From contig NW_017264202.1 of assembly GCF_001619985.1 (NCBI RefSeq), forward strand, positions 124,001 to 188,000: a stretch of 64,000 nt of DNA, written 5' to 3'. The notes beneath the pieces were generated by a model that saw only the letters and a list, made by a program, of their open reading frames with translations, searched no databases and was not told where the DNA came from. The stretch comes from Xylona heveae TC161 (Eukaryota > Ascomycota > Xylonomycetes > Xylonales > Xylonaceae). The number at the start of each line of letters is the position of its first letter. Position 1 is the stretch's first letter. The translations under genes and the position numbers were made by a program. Positions 1-11,900 of the stretch are shown here, one piece after another.

Positions 1-1011
1 TTTGGTTGAGTTCATGCAGACAGGCTAGGTGAAGAGGGTATATGCTAAAATTATATCGATCCGTTGCCAAAATGGACTCTGTTATGGCGAGGGCTTCTTT
101 GAACCGGCATTGGGTGAAGAGGAGCTCGGCCTTGGCTAAGAGGAGATCTGGGTTCGATGCGAGGTTGTAATGTGTGGAGAGAGTCTCAGTGGCTGTTGCA
201 AATTGTGCTGGATTCTTGTATTTCGAAAGTCGAGTGGTATAGAGCATCCTCGTAAATTCTGCAGCTTCTTGTGAACTTGAACTATCGTCACCAACGGAGA
301 TGGAGTCAAAATCGAGTGACTCGAGAAACGCCCATTCTTCATCCGGTGACATGAGACAATTCTTCATCAGCTGGTCGAATGCCTCAAAGCATTGAACATC
401 TATCCGGACAGCATCCTTGTAGCATTCCTTGGCCCTGTCAAAAGCATTCTGCTTGGCGTAGCAGATCCCTCGTAAGAAGCACATGGCCGCTTCAAATCGG
501 ATATTTGCAATATCTTCGCGATCCCTCTCCTCGCTGCGGTCCACGCGCGCTGAGCGGTGCGCTGTCTTCGTATGGCGGGTGCTACCGTTGCGCAGGCTGC
601 TCTCCGCGTGCAACAGTTTTCTTCTGCTGTTGCCGGCTGTAGAGATGAGGTGCGTAGGGTTCTTCTCGCCGAGAACTGTAAGAGCTTCTTCGAATCTTCC
701 TTGCTTTATAAAGCAGTGCGCCGAAAGATATCGACATGACGGATTACGTGCCACGAGATCTTGTCGTGCGAGGAAGCTTTGAGCGCGAGTGTAGTTCCCT
801 GTTGAGAAATGGACTTGAGCAAGCCAGAATGCATCCTTATCATTATCTAATATTTAGGAGCAGAAGTATTAGCATATTATCGTAGTAAAGATATCTGCGA
901 TGTTGCATACGCACTGGTTAGAGCCAAAAGCTTGTCGCCAATGAAGACTGCGGATTCATATTGGTGTTTGTTTAGGGCGTCCTGCCTCCATTCCCTCAGA
1001 AAGCGCTCCAT
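1..1011 (-). CDS. CDC16: Anaphase-promoting complex TPR subunit Cdc16/Cut9 (Apc6), 5' part
   Basis: This is the N-terminal ~314 residues of the APC/C subunit Apc6 (S. pombe Cut9), a scaffold of the ubiquitin ligase that triggers anaphase and mitotic exit. The ATG lies at 1011-1009. Exon 1 is 915-1011 and exon 2 runs from 846 off the left edge. Intron 847-914 (68 nt) has donor GTGCGT and branch TGCTAATAC. Characteristic blocks are MERFLREWRQDAL, DAFWLAQVHFSTGNYTRAQ, CRYLSAHCFIKQGRFEEAL, FDRAKECYKDAV and SPDEEWAFL. They follow Cut9 in order and form TPR helices. A basic, polar insert of about 40 residues sits between the second and third TPR blocks. The C-terminal TPRs lie outside the window. 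The gene is divergent from the splicing-factor gene and shares a 547-bp intergenic stretch. Identification rests on recalled Cut9 similarity. Confidence 0.93.
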
Positions 1012-1558
1012 GGTTATGGGGCATTAGGATGCCGGAAGAACTCAAGCAGACAAATTTCCGCAATTACAGAGCCCACGGCAACTTCAGAAATGTTTTTTTC
1101 TGCTCCACAACTAAATCGTCATGGAACTTCAAACACCTCTAGACCGGATAGCCCAAACACGTTTATTTTGGTCTGCGCGCTGCTTCCCCGCGTAGGGTAA
1201 CCACCTGTACTGCCAGTCTTATCTCATCCATCTTATCACACCAATCTTCCGCCACTAGAACGCTTAAACCCCCAAAGCATCATCTCCAACTTCATCCTCA
1301 CCACTACGATTCCACAAATACCACCGGGAAGGCCTCCATCACGGCTGCCATACGAACGACTCTCATTCTGTCACCTCTACAGACCATTCTCTCGTCTTTT
1401 ACCGAAGAAGCGCCTGCAACCAACCGTTTCTAATATACAAACTTCCTCTTCCTTTCCGCAGACCGGTCGTCTCCCGAACTTTAACTTTCCAAAGCAAGCA
1501 ATACCAGCTTCATTCCTCTCAAACCAGTAATTCTTCCAGCTATCGCTGAACAGCCACC
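1012..1558. promoter_or_regulatory. Divergent intergenic promoter region, CDC16 / YJU2
   Basis: 547 bp separate two start codons pointing away from each other, so both promoters must lie here or overlap the genes. The right half (1200-1555) is rich in C and T on the + strand, as fungal 5' leaders often are. I see no convincing TATA box and no ORF worth calling. Confidence 0.6.
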
Positions 1559-2461
1559 ATGTCCGAACGTAAAGTTCTTACGAAATACTACCCTCCCGAC
1601 TTCGACCCGTCGGCGATCAAGCGGGTGCGCAAGCCCAAGGACAGTGGGCCGAAGTCACAGACTGTACGTCTGATGGCGCCCTTTTCCATGCGCTGCACTA
1701 TGTGCGGAGAATACATCTACAAGGGACGCAAGTTCAACGCACGAAAAGAGACGACCGAGGAAAAGTATTACAGCATACCCATTTTCCGGTTCTATATTCG
1801 GTGCACGCGTTGTTCGGGAGAAATCACATTCAAGACGGATCCCAAGAACATGGACTACACGTGCGAGCGGGGAGCGAAGCGAAATTTTGAGCCGTGGCGG
1901 GATCAGACGCATAAAGAGGAGACGGAGGAGGAACGATTGGATAGGCTAGAGCGCGAAGAGCAAGAAGAGGAAGAGGAAAAAGAGCGCAATGCCATGGCCG
2001 AGCTGGAGAACAAGACCACGGATGCGAAGCGCGAAATGGCCATTGCTGATGCTCTCGATGAAATACGTACCCGAAATGCACGCAACGAGAGGTCTAATCG
2101 TGCAGAGGAAGGCCTCGTCGGTGTGAGAGATGAGATTGATGATTGGCAGAGACGGCAAGATATGGAGGACGAGGAACTAGCCAGACGAGCTTTCATGACA
2201 GAGGATGGGGATCGGGTTAGGCGGTTAGGAGAGGAGGAAGAAGAGGGCAGAGACGGGTCGAATGACAGCCCAGAAGTCGATGGAGGTGTTTTGAATGGCA
2301 AGGGCAAGGGCAAGGGCAAGGAAGTGAATGGGACGAATGGAGAAGAGGTGGAAAAGAAGGTGGAAGACCAGACGCCAGCGCCGACGTTTAGGCGTGCGCC
2401 AAAGAAGAAAAAGGATTTCTCGGCCGCGTTGGGGATCAAAAAGAAGCCTGCGTTGGTTTAG
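1559..2461 (+). CDS. YJU2: Pre-mRNA splicing factor Yju2/Cwc16 (CCDC94 family)
   Basis: A single-exon gene of 300 aa. Yju2 joins the NineTeen complex-associated spliceosome and promotes the first catalytic step of splicing in the nucleus. The N-terminal two thirds is the conserved family core. It opens [18 protein letters not shown] and continues with APFSMRC and the RFYIRC segment. Two CxxC pairs (C46/C49 and C82/C85) form the expected zinc site. From about residue 120 there is a long charged coiled-coil region rich in E and R. The tail is K/G-rich (repeated GKGKGK) and ends in basic [15 protein letters not shown]. Length matches fungal members. The ATG follows a pyrimidine-rich leader, and no upstream in-frame ATG extends the conserved start. 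It converges on TRA1. Confidence 0.95.
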   Translation: MSERKVLTKYYPPDFDPSAIKRVRKPKDSGPKSQTVRLMAPFSMRCTMCGEYIYKGRKFNARKETTEEKYYSIPIFRFYIRCTRCSGEITFKTDPKNMDYTCERGAKRNFEPWRDQTHKEETEEERLDRLEREEQEEEEEKERNAMAELENKTTDAKREMAIADALDEIRTRNARNERSNRAEEGLVGVRDEIDDWQRRQDMEDEELARRAFMTEDGDRVRRLGEEEEEGRDGSNDSPEVDGGVLNGKGKGKGKEVNGTNGEEVEKKVEDQTPAPTFRRAPKKKKDFSAALGIKKKPALV

Positions 2462-2972
2462 TCGAGATGGCGCGTCAATCTTTTCTTTTGATTTCCGAAT
2501 TTGCGGTGTTGGTTGAAACTCGGAAGGAGGCGTTCACAGGAATAGGGTATCAATGGTGTCCTAATCTCAGGCTCTTTATATCTGCCACTTTGCACCTTTA
2601 TGTGGTGTATTGTTTTGCCATTCTTCACTAATTTACAGATCATTTTCGGGCATATCTAAATAACAGAATTATAAAACACAAATTGTCCTGCACGACGTGC
2701 TTTTGTAAAAGTCTTTGACGTACTGAACAGGAAAATTGGTAGAGTCGCCTGGAGCGATGCCGTGAGCGCCTTTTATCGAAACAATTAGAATCCCTTTTCT
2801 CCAAATTACGCCATTGTACCAGGAGAAATTTGTCCTAGGTGCCTTACATCCAAATAGAAAAAGAAGAAAGCCCAGTGTCTGAATGAGCTATAACATGGAA
2901 ACTGTAACGGGAAAGGAACATGGGAAACGTGGAAGGCTTGAAAATCGCGATAGAAATGAGACAAAGGCAAAT
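2462..2972. other. Convergent intergenic region (3' ends of YJU2 and TRA1)
   Basis: About 510 bp between two stop codons that face each other. It is AT-richer than its flanks and should hold both 3' UTRs and polyadenylation sites. The short ORFs here are not conserved-looking, and I see no other structure. Confidence 0.6.
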
Positions 2973-5900
2973 CTAGAGGTATGGCATCCAAAGTGCGTCA
3001 CTTTGGGCCAGATGCATGGGGTTGGTTGCACGAGAAACGAGGTCAATAATTGTCTGGTTCGCAGGAAGATTTCCCACTGGCGGTTGCGCAAGGCTGACTG
3101 CTTTCTTGACGATAATGTCACTGTTCATCTGAACAGTCTCCCGCAGTTGGTTTTCCTGCAAGCCGCTACGGTGCTGCTGGGTGAACCAGAATATCATTTC
3201 GTCCCGCACAAAGATGCTTAGATGCTGCTCGAGCTCAAATTCGGGCTCGGTCAGGCATCGAGCAATAGCCATGACAGCGCAAGAGAAGATACCTTCCATG
3301 GCAATGGGGCCCATCGTCGTCTGAAGATTTGGCGTGAGACGGAATGGCACAGGTTCGGGATTATGGAAGAATGCCTTGCCCGCAGCCATGGCGGGAATAA
3401 GTTCGGCGCCCCAGATATTGCCCGTTGCCCTGGATATAAACATCTTGTGGGGGTAGCGGTTGTTCATATGCATAATGTAAGTCATGAATGTAAGAGCTGC
3501 AAGTTGGTACGAGAATTGACGACGGAAGAGCCAAAAATCGGCGAAGTTGGGGTAAATATGCTGGAAATATTCAAGCACGAGATTGTTTGGAACCCATTTG
3601 TCTTGAATGGCGGTGTAGGCTTCCATTCGCAAATTCATGGAATGATCGGGGTATCTCTTTTGTAGTCGTTAGTACTCAAGACCTGTTTACTAAGTGGGTG
3701 AAGTGTAACTTACGCTGCTCTTCATGTCCGTCAGAGCACGGAGCTTCTCCATTGTGAAGAGAATAGGCTCATCCTTGTTCATTCCGTGTCTTCTACAGTG
3801 ATCCTCAAAAATACCTTGAAGAGGAATGTACGAAGGGTCGTCTTGCACCATGCGGATGTGCGGAGCAAGTGGTATCATCAAAGGAAGGTGGAATGTGAGG
3901 TTCCGGCGTCGACTTTCCTTTCTCTTCGCGAGTACCCCATTGAAAATCCTGAAGAGTTGCAATATCCTTTCTTCTCGCCTACAGTGTCTCGCTGCAGGAT
4001 GTTGGATAGCGAACTGATGAATACTTCCATCATGTCCACGGATCTTAAGTCGGCGGTGGCAAACCCCGATACCTCGCACGAGGTCCACATTCGGCAAAAA
4101 TCGCTCGATACGAATGAAGTCTTGGTTCTTGTCGCGGTGCTGCAGGTACTGTCCTGGAACTTCGACCTCGTCGAATTTCTGAAACCGGAACTCACTGAGA
4201 TGAGGACTAAACGATTCGAGACTCTGCTGAGAGGGTCGGCGGTCAAGTTTCTCTTCAAATTTGTCACGCCATTTTCGAAGCTTCTGAATATACTCGAACA
4301 TTGTTGGTTTCTTGGCTACAAAGTCGGCTTCAAACGACTTGCGAATGTGAGCTGGCAATATCGTTTCTGCAAACCGGGTAATATTTGCTTCAGTAGCAGG
4401 GGGAAGCTTAACGTCTTGTGCGTACGACGCTGGCATTCGACCAACATACTTGTTCTTGTCAGTTACGCTATCAGAATGTTGGGGAAAATATGTTTGACTA
4501 ACGGATAAGCCATCGTTCAATAGCGCAACAATTAGGCGGTAAGCATCTTCATCCGGTGGGCATTTGAAATGCTTTTGAATTTGGTCCACCATTGTCTCCA
4601 TGGAAAGCGCAAGAAGCGGGAATGCAGTCTTAAGCACGGCCATGATCTCCTCCGTCAGTTCCCATGGCTTTTTGGGCGCTGGCTGTGCTGGCGTCTGCTG
4701 GCCGCCTTGCTGGTCGGTCTGATTCGGTGGTGCCTGGGCTGCTTGGGCCGGGTGCATTGGTTGACCGCCCTGTCCAGGCTGACCTGATTGTTGTCCAGGG
4801 TGTGCAGGTTGTGGAGCCTGTCCAGATTGCATCGGCTGCGCGGGCTGTGCCGGTTGCGCGGAAGGGGTGACTTGGCCTGGCAATCCAGGCTGTGCCATAA
4901 CACCTAAATGCCTGTTAGGAAAAGGTCCTGAAAGTATATGATAACAACAAGGCGACTCACCATTAGGAGCTTGTGGTGCCATATGCGCCGCATCAGTAGC
5001 CGGCGCCGGTGGTCTGGGGACGCCATTGGGCTGCAGATTCGGCTTGTTCGCCAGCGGTCCGGATTTTGGAGTTTGGCCTGCCGCTTGCATAGCCCGATTT
5101 ATCTTCTCCTGCCTTTGCTCCTGCTGTTTCTTGATAACTAACATGTCCTCGCGGCTGGTACGGAGCAGGAAATATAACGCTTGTGGATAAATCTTTGCAA
5201 TCTTTACTAGGATTGCTCGTGAAATCCGTGCTTCTCTATGGGACAGGCTGGTCAGGAGTTGCGGGATGAAAGTGATCCAGTACCAAACGGGCGTTTCTCC
5301 CTTAAAATTTTCAAACGCTTGGTGCACTTTTCCTTCCGCATCGTCCAAACTCAAGAGCCATAGAATTCGGCTAATCATCTTTCGAGATTTCGCACTCTTG
5401 AAAAGACCAGCTGCTTCCAGATAGCAGCTGACAGCTGCCGCGGCTCGTTCCATATTAGTTGGCTCTTCTTTGAAAAGATTGTCGTTGTAGTGACCCCACT
5501 CAGCCCAGGCCTTTGGTAGTCGGATGTCGTAGTAGAGCGCAGTTCCAAAGGCCTCATTCGCCTCTTCCTTGTGGTTCAGTTTCGCCAGGAACATGCCTTT
5601 GAGAGTGAAAAACTCAGCTTTTTGCTGTTGTCCAAAATAGTTCAGGTTGGTATTATTGATCACATCAAGACCGCTAGTAAGCTCATTGCGATTCTGATAA
5701 TGGCACTTCGCTTGCTCTCGGAGCTTGAGGAACGCCTCCTGTATTTCAATATTTGGAAGGGTATAGATCCTGCTCAGCTGGTTTATGCAGACTTCCGGCA
5801 GTTGATGCTTGCGCGCGACATGGGCAAATCTATTGATAATCCACGCCGTCTCATGGTACCCTCTATACGCATAAGAATTGCCAGTCGCAGAGCTCTGTTG

Positions 5901-8900
5901 CGGTGGGAGCAGGGTGAGGTAGGTGCCGTTGATAAGCTGGAAAACGTGCTGTCGCCAGGTTACAAGATCCTGCCATGAATTAATGTCGTCCCAGACGTTG
6001 GGCAAACGATCCCGCCACGTGCCCAGAAGGAGTTTCAGCTCTTGCGACTTCGTATCGAGATTCTGCTGCGTGGTAGAAGCAAGACTGGCACAGATGACGC
6101 TGGCATCGTGAAGCTCCACAAGCTGCTGGAAGTTTTGTAAAATTGGAATGTGAGCATTCGTAATGCGTTTGGGCAGTTGGTGCCACTTGCGAATTGAGAG
6201 CTGCATAGCCTCATCGCAGATTCTATTGAAGTCATTCTCCGATTTATTATGAAGCTTAAGCAGAGACATAAAGGCTTGGAAAAACACTCTTCTCGGCGTA
6301 GGTGCATCCGAGACGGCCTTTATGATGGATTCTAACTGCTCTCGGTTTTCGCTGGTCGTCCATGTTTCAAGATTGCGCCAAGCTGATTCGAGTAAGAGAT
6401 CATTGAAGTTTTCGTGCTTGGCAAAGTCGCTCAAAATCTCCCACTGCTGCAGCTTTTGTGCGCAAAGTACCCAATGATCTTCCCACAGCATATACTCTCC
6501 TTGCGAGAAAGGAATGGTGCCAATACGTGCCTTAATCTGCGCCGCTTCGTAGAGCTGCTGGGCTTTATCCCACATTCCATTTTGTTCGTAGGATAGGCCA
6601 GCATTTGTCTCAACAAATTGGCATCGTCTCCGCCAAAGACCGTAGAAAAGATCGTCCTCTTGAAGGCCGGCGTACACTTCCACCAGAGCGTCGAGAGTGC
6701 TCTCACGAACCGCAGGAGTGTCGATAACTGGATTTAGTGCGTCTTCCTCTAGTGAGCAAGCTGCCGTATACCAGGCATCGTAAGTTCTGCTAAGGAACTT
6801 CATCACATGCGGCGGAAGGCTGAATCTCGGCTTTGTCCGCGCGACACCTTCAAGCAGTGCCTGTACCACATTGGGACGTTTATCGACTTGCCGCTGGTGG
6901 TATTCTTTCGTAAGCAGAGACACAATCCCCTTTTTAAGGTCCAGACGATCATCCTTTGACATTGCAGCCCAACAAATAGGAAACAATGAAACCCATAGCC
7001 GATGGGAAAGATTGACATCTGTATGCTGCAATTGACTTAATGGCTCAATAAGGTCGCGAGCCTTAATCTCACCAAGTTCGCTGCAGAATCGCCTAGAGCC
7101 GGCTATGAGCTCTTCAAACTTATCATCAAGCATTATGTTATCCTTGCGATGATCATTGGCATAGGGGCCGAATAACACAGATGCTGGAAATGTCTTCAGG
7201 TCATCTGCATGGAGCGAAGCTGGAGTTCCCTTCTCCACCGCTCCTAGGATCAGTTGAGAGGCTTGTGCGATCCAGAAAGAATCCGCAAGGGTGTCCCAAT
7301 TCTGCGAGGTCAGGACATAGCTCAGCCTTGCCTGCGCCGTTCGGCTGAGGCTCGCATCGAATATTGCCATGAAACGATTGCGCATTTCGATATCCTGCGC
7401 TCTCGTCCCAACCAGGAAGGCATGCTCCAGTCTGACAGTGAGTTCCGTACGCTTGATCTTTTGGTCCTCGTAGATGCGTATCACCAGGTTCAAAAATTTC
7501 ATTAGTAATGTCGGATCTGATCTCGATTCGAAGAGCAGCATTTTATGGAGCACTGCCGTTTTCTCTTTAAGGGTAGGGAAAGTCTCGTTGGATCTGAAAA
7601 CCCACGACTCCGCCATATCAAGGATCTTCAGACAAAGTGGAATGCTTTGTGACTTCTCAAGAAGGGAAGCAAGAACACTCAAAAAGGGCCGCCGTTGATC
7701 CCCAAGTGCAGACATGCGCAGTGCCGTCATTTCAATAGCCTTGAGTGTAAGGTTTGTCTGGATTTCTATTTCATGGGGGTCAGGGCCATTGTTTGCCGAG
7801 GCTTCGCCGGTTCGAGCTGCTGCAGGGCCTGCGTTTTGTCCTGGAACAACGTTGTACGCTGCAAGATGATCCTTCGATAATTGTTGGAGTGCCTTCATGA
7901 CTTGAGGGATGTGCTGATCGAGCTCCGAGGGCTTCCGGTGCGCAAGGGTCCAGAGAATATTGATGCTAGACACCAAATTGCCTGCGGAAAGCATTTCAGT
8001 CGCGATGGCGGATAGGAAGGCAATAAATCCAGAGCTTGTTGCTTCCGGGTCTGGCTCATCTTCTTCCGGAGTTTCATCAGGAATGGCATCAAGGATGCAC
8101 CTAACGAGCGGTTTGAGCTCCCGTTCGGGAGAAGTCTCTTCTGCTGCTGCATGCAGACAATCCTGTACTTCCGGATTGTCGGATCGAAGCGATCTTTCCA
8201 GCAATTTCTGAAGTTGCGGCACGTGCGATACCAACCACTCGTCCGACTTCGAGTTTACGAGAATTCTCACTATTTGTAAAGAATTGATAATACTTGTCAG
8301 AACCTTCTCGTCCGGTTTATCGATCTTATCCGAAGTCAATATAGCTTCTGTGACTTTCGGGAAAAGATCAGTGTCTAGGTCTCCCCAAAACTCCGAGCCT
8401 AAGAGGTCATGCAGCAAACGAAGAGCTTTCTTGCACATGTCATTAGTGGCGGACACTTGCAATGCATAGGGAAGTGGATCCCTAGCCCTAGCAGAAGGCA
8501 CCGGATATCGTTCGGGGAGCGTGCTGATCAGCTGAACAAGATATTTTATGAGGATCATCCTGAGCGGCGCAGGGAGAACATATTCAGCTCGCTCGCTTCC
8601 TGATTGAGCTGATAGTGAAGTAGCCGGCGAACTAACAACTTGCGTTCCATCAAGTTTGCGCTTCTTTAACTGCGGGGACTCAGATGGTCCACGTGGGAAA
8701 GGAGAGCTAGGCCCCCGAACCCTCCGTTCTTCCCACTGCCAAATAAGACTGATGAGGTTGAGAGCAAGTTTCTTGCTATCCGCAGATGGATTAGGCGGCG
8801 GCGCTATCTTAGAGAGCGATTGAACGATGAGTGGGGCAAAGTGTTCCCTTGCCTCATAGAACAAGTCAGGATGCCGAGCCACAAATTGGAAGATACTCAT

Positions 8901-11900
8901 CAGCTGCTGCAAGTTGGAGATCTCTTCGGACAGGATTCTTCTCGGCAGTTTTGCCCAGATTGGAGCGCGAGGATCATTACCCTTGGCAACCCGTTTTGGA
9001 AGGACTGGAGCAATTAATTCAAGGGCCTGTGTGACAAGAGAGCGGCCTTCATTTTGATGGGCTCGAAGCAATGCCACGTAGATCTGCACCACGATCTTGG
9101 ATGGGGTCTCGTAGTGGGCGATGAAGTAGCCGATCAACACGTAGGCTGCATGTTTGTTGATGATATCATCAAGTCGAATATAGTTCCATCCAAACTTGAT
9201 GACATCTTTTCGAGCATCCTGAACGAGATTGTGATGATATTTGATCAGCATCGCTGAAAGCTGGAGCAACTCCATGCGGGCGTGATCAACCCCAGGTTGG
9301 CCGCTGTCTTCTGAAATATCACCCAGCTGTGGTCGCCACAGTTTATTGTGAATCGCTTCTGTCATTGCCTTGTCCAAAAATCGAGACACTTTTGGAGTAG
9401 GTTCTTTGCTCCAATTTCGTTTAATATCTGTTGCGAAAATGGGGTTTACCAAGTAATGGAAGGCAAAAGCTTTTGCCCTTTGTGAGACCGATCGATCAGC
9501 GTAAAGATCCATACACCGCAAGACAATAACTCGCCAGTACTCAAGGGAGTCGCTTGAGATGATGTGGTCGTAAATATACTTGAAGAAAGAATGGCTGGGC
9601 TTGAGCTCATTAGAAGTGATGGCCTCAATTATCTCCAAGAGTAGATCGAGGTTTCGCTGCGCGCCAGCGAGGTAGTGAGCAAATATGGACATCAGCTGCT
9701 CACCACTCTGGTCGACTGGCAATCGCAAGGGTGCTGGCAATGTATCTCTTCTTAATCTGTCATGCAACTCCTTTCCGACCATCAAAAGTCGATGTCTCAA
9801 GCTATCGTGCGAGAGGAGCGACTTTGCACCGGAACAGATGGTGATAGAATGAATGATATGTATCGTATTCACAGTGGCATATGCACGTCTGTCAGCATCC
9901 TGGATGTCAAAGGAGCATCCTATCAGGCCATCAATTTCTCCGGAGATGTAGTCTCGAAGTGGTGCGCTTGCACTGTCCTCAAGGATCTGCGCGAGGAGGC
10001 GTCCATATTTCATCTCATGCAGTCGGGCCGAGAAAAAGCTCCAAGTTTCTTTGGGGTATCGATTGAGATACTTGACAAGAGGTTCGCGGAAAGGGCTGTA
10101 AGTAGTCCGGCGGAGTTTCTCTTCGAGTTCCAGCACTTTGTTTACAAGCCCTTCCATGAATGTGATGGCGGCCGGAGGGAGAAGATGGAAGATATTGAGT
10201 ATGGCTGCTACGACCTTCATACTCGGATTCTGCTCGACCAATGTGAAGGAGATCTTTTGCAGCGCATTTTGATCCGCAATGGTGCGCATATGATCCAAGA
10301 GTCTCGAACCAATTTCGACCTTGAAATAGTTTGTAAGCAGCGTCAGCAGCCTTGCCAGACCATCCAATCCAGCAACGCTTAATCGCTTCGGATCCTGCAA
10401 ATTCATCAATATCGGGCGGAGTCCATTCTGGAGCAGATCTTTCGGAAGCTTATTCGTCATCGTGAGAACGCCTTTGAGACCTGCATTTGCAGCATCGATA
10501 ACTTCTGGCGATTTAGAATAGAGAGACTTGAAGAAAACGGCGATGATCCTGGGTCGACTTGGATTGGCCGGTGAGTTGCCGAATTCAGCGAAACCCATTG
10601 CCATAGATAACAAGCGGATACACGATACCCTGAGACTGATAATGGACTCTGCTGTCCGCTGCTCATTTGGCTTTGTAGCTAAGCTTTCATCATCTGCGTC
10701 TGCCAGGGCAAGGGACTCCATTAAAAGGCGATTCAGCTGATCGTTGAATTCGACTATTTCATGTTGGAGGCCCAAACAGAAGGAAATTGCATCAATATAG
10801 CCGATTTGTACAGCAAAAGGAAGTGCTCGGAGGGGCTTGTTGTAGATAGGCTGTAACAGCCTGTCTTTTACAGGTATCATGAGCTCATGTACCTTTACGT
10901 TCAAGGCTTCCGCCATGATCGTGAAGCCTTTCTGGGCTGCCTCTCTCACATGTTTGTTCAAATGGGCTAGCTCATAGATAAGCAGGCCACACAGATTGTA
11001 AAGTCGGCTTTGCGGAGACTTGAAGTCATCCTTGGACATGCTCTTATTGCATCGTCCCAGCAAGACCTCAAGGGTCTTTTGGGCCTGCACCCGGACGCTT
11101 GCCGGTAAATCCTGAGGCACATCTTTAATGACGTACATCAAAGCGCGCACGAATTCAACTTGACGATCAGCCATCCAAGCATCTCCCAGATCTATCTTTG
11201 TTGCGAAAACATCGATCCCAAGACTACCTCCTGCTTTCGTAAACCATTCCTCTTCATGGCAGCTTTGACAAAACGTCCGTGCCAAATGAAGGAAGAACGG
11301 AAGCTTTGAGACCTTTTCGACAGAACCGAAGAGCACCACGACGCAATCGAAAACGGTTCGAATAGCCTCAACCGTGACATCTCGGATAGCAGCATTTTCT
11401 GAAGATAATGACTCGACGAAGGCATCTGCTAGAATCCTGCTATCAACGTATACTGGCCCTTCGCCAGATTTAACGTCGAACGGCTTTCGGAGATGCCTTG
11501 CTTGAGCTGAGGCCCTGCCAACTTCCAAAATGGTGAAATGCCGGCAAACGTCCGTTATCAGAGACGTGGCAGCCTCTTCGGTCTCCACTATTGTGCAGGC
11601 TACGAGGCACGCTTTCAAAAGTTTCTTCAGCGTCTGCTCTTCTGCGCTTTTCTTGTGCATGGACTTGTCACGTTCAGACTTTGCGAAGATATCCGGCCCA
11701 ATATCATACTTTGCTTCCAAGAGATCGTCAACTTGAAGCCTCACCAGGCGGGCAAAATCTTCTGGAAGGCTATCAGAGCCAATATAGAGCTTCAGCTGAG
11801 AACTCAAAAGCTTAAAAGCCTGCTGCTTATAATAAGCATCTGATTTTTTAGCGACCGCCGTCTTCGGTACTTCGAGGAGCTTTCCGTACGCAACGTCAAT

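Noticed and set aside
1903-2439. 178-codon Ser-rich ORF antisense to YJU2
   Set aside because: A shadow of the E/R-rich coding strand. Antisense of GAG/GAA codons gives Ser/Leu runs.
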